NCBI GenBank assembly: GCA_017553965.1
Contig: JAFZJK010000019.1
Location: forward strand, 1-5,310
Direction: 5' to 3'
DNA length: 5,310 nt
Source: Lachnospiraceae bacterium
GTDB lineage: Bacteria; Bacillota_A; Clostridia; Lachnospirales; Lachnospiraceae
Made by a program: the position numbers and the translations under genes. Each line of letters opens with the position of its first letter. The stretch's first letter is position 1. The notes under the pieces were generated by a model, which worked only from the letters and a program-made list of their open reading frames with translations, searched no databases and was not told where the DNA came from. This document shows positions 4,980 to 5,310 of this stretch, in pieces.

Positions 4980-5310
4980 CTATTTCAATTCAGCAACTCT
5001 TTCCCCGTATGTGCTTTTCTTCCCTTTAGGATAGTTTACTCCCAAAATGTATTTACTTAAAACTGCAGACTCCTCTCGAATCATGTCTAATGTTTCTCTG
5101 CAGAACTTTTTTGTCAGTTTGGCGGCTACGCCGACAGAGATAAGATCTTCGTCAGAAATATCCTTTCCCTTACCGTTAACAGAAGTGGTCTGTTCTCCAT
5201 AATATGTATCACTGTATGTAATATCATAAGCCGGCGAAAGTCTCCACCCTTGTTCTTCCGTGTACAGGAAAGAAAAATTTTTGGTATGGTCATCCCTATT
5301 GTGATTCAGG
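4980..5310 (-). CDS. HipA-like serine/threonine kinase, C-terminal part (cut by window edge)
   Basis: The last 109 residues of a HipA-family kinase read from the window edge to a TAG at 4982-4980. The opening LNHNRDDHTKNFSFLY matches the HipA catalytic loop: by analogy with E. coli HipA (Asp309, Asn314, Asp332), the catalytic Asp is visible residue 6, the Mg-binding Asn is 11, and the activation-segment Asp is 29 in WRLSPAYDITYS. TTSVNGKGKDISDEDLI (41-57) is the characteristic HipA C-terminal stretch. E. coli HipA is a toxin that phosphorylates glutamyl-tRNA synthetase and causes growth arrest; it is usually paired with an HTH antitoxin (HipB) encoded upstream, which would lie outside this window. 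Whether this protein is a toxin is unknown. The N-terminal subdomain and start are missing. An APH-fold kinase gene follows 27 nt downstream. Confidence 0.92.
   Translation of the reverse strand, partial: LNHNRDDHTKNFSFLYTEEQGWRLSPAYDITYSDTYYGEQTTSVNGKGKDISDEDLISVGVAAKLTKKFCRETLDMIREESAVLSKYILGVNYPKGKKSTYGERVAELK

Overview
The window looks like chromosomal DNA of a low-to-moderate GC Gram-positive bacterium, most likely a Clostridia/Lachnospiraceae-type Firmicute. This is inferred from strong purine-rich Shine-Dalgarno sites (for example GGGAGG), AT-rich intergenic DNA and the protein styles: an OmpR-type two-component pair, an XRE-GyrI regulator and a HipA-like kinase. No marker gene fixes the species. 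All seven genes lie on the minus strand, so transcription runs from high to low coordinates. The window cuts a gene at each end.

In order of transcription: (1) 5310-4980 is the C-terminal part of a HipA-like Ser/Thr kinase, with the catalytic-loop and metal-binding residues visible. (2) 4952-4023 is a complete APH-type phosphotransferase starting 27 nt after the HipA-like stop, probably in the same transcript. (3) The gap 4022-3889 holds a compact block of three alternating AAGTTGC half-sites that looks like a protein-binding site. (4) 3888-3214 is an XRE helix-turn-helix regulator fused to a GyrI-like ligand-binding domain. It is followed by 3175-2717, a GNAT acetyltransferase, as a probable two-gene operon. 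(5) The gap 2716-2530 carries a REP-like repeat cluster of AAGACAG units. One unit forms an 11-bp hairpin followed by a T-rich run that could terminate the XRE-GNAT transcript, and a promoter for the next operon follows. (6) 2529-1360 is a cytoplasmic beta-lactamase-fold serine hydrolase. Its stop codon merges with the ribosome binding site of an OmpR-family response regulator (1346-660), which is followed by its membrane histidine kinase (from 592, cut at base 1).

The left half is therefore a hydrolase plus two-component operon in which the signalling pair is co-transcribed with a cytosolic esterase-like enzyme. The right half is two small-molecule or protein-modifying modules: a HipA-like kinase with an APH-fold kinase, and a drug-sensor-like regulator with an acetyltransferase. 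No complete new system is evident. The features most worth checking are the densely palindromic, SD-poor junction between the response regulator and kinase (590-669), the triple half-site block near 4002-4023, the REP-like cluster at 2642-2704, and the tandem HipA-like/APH kinase genes.
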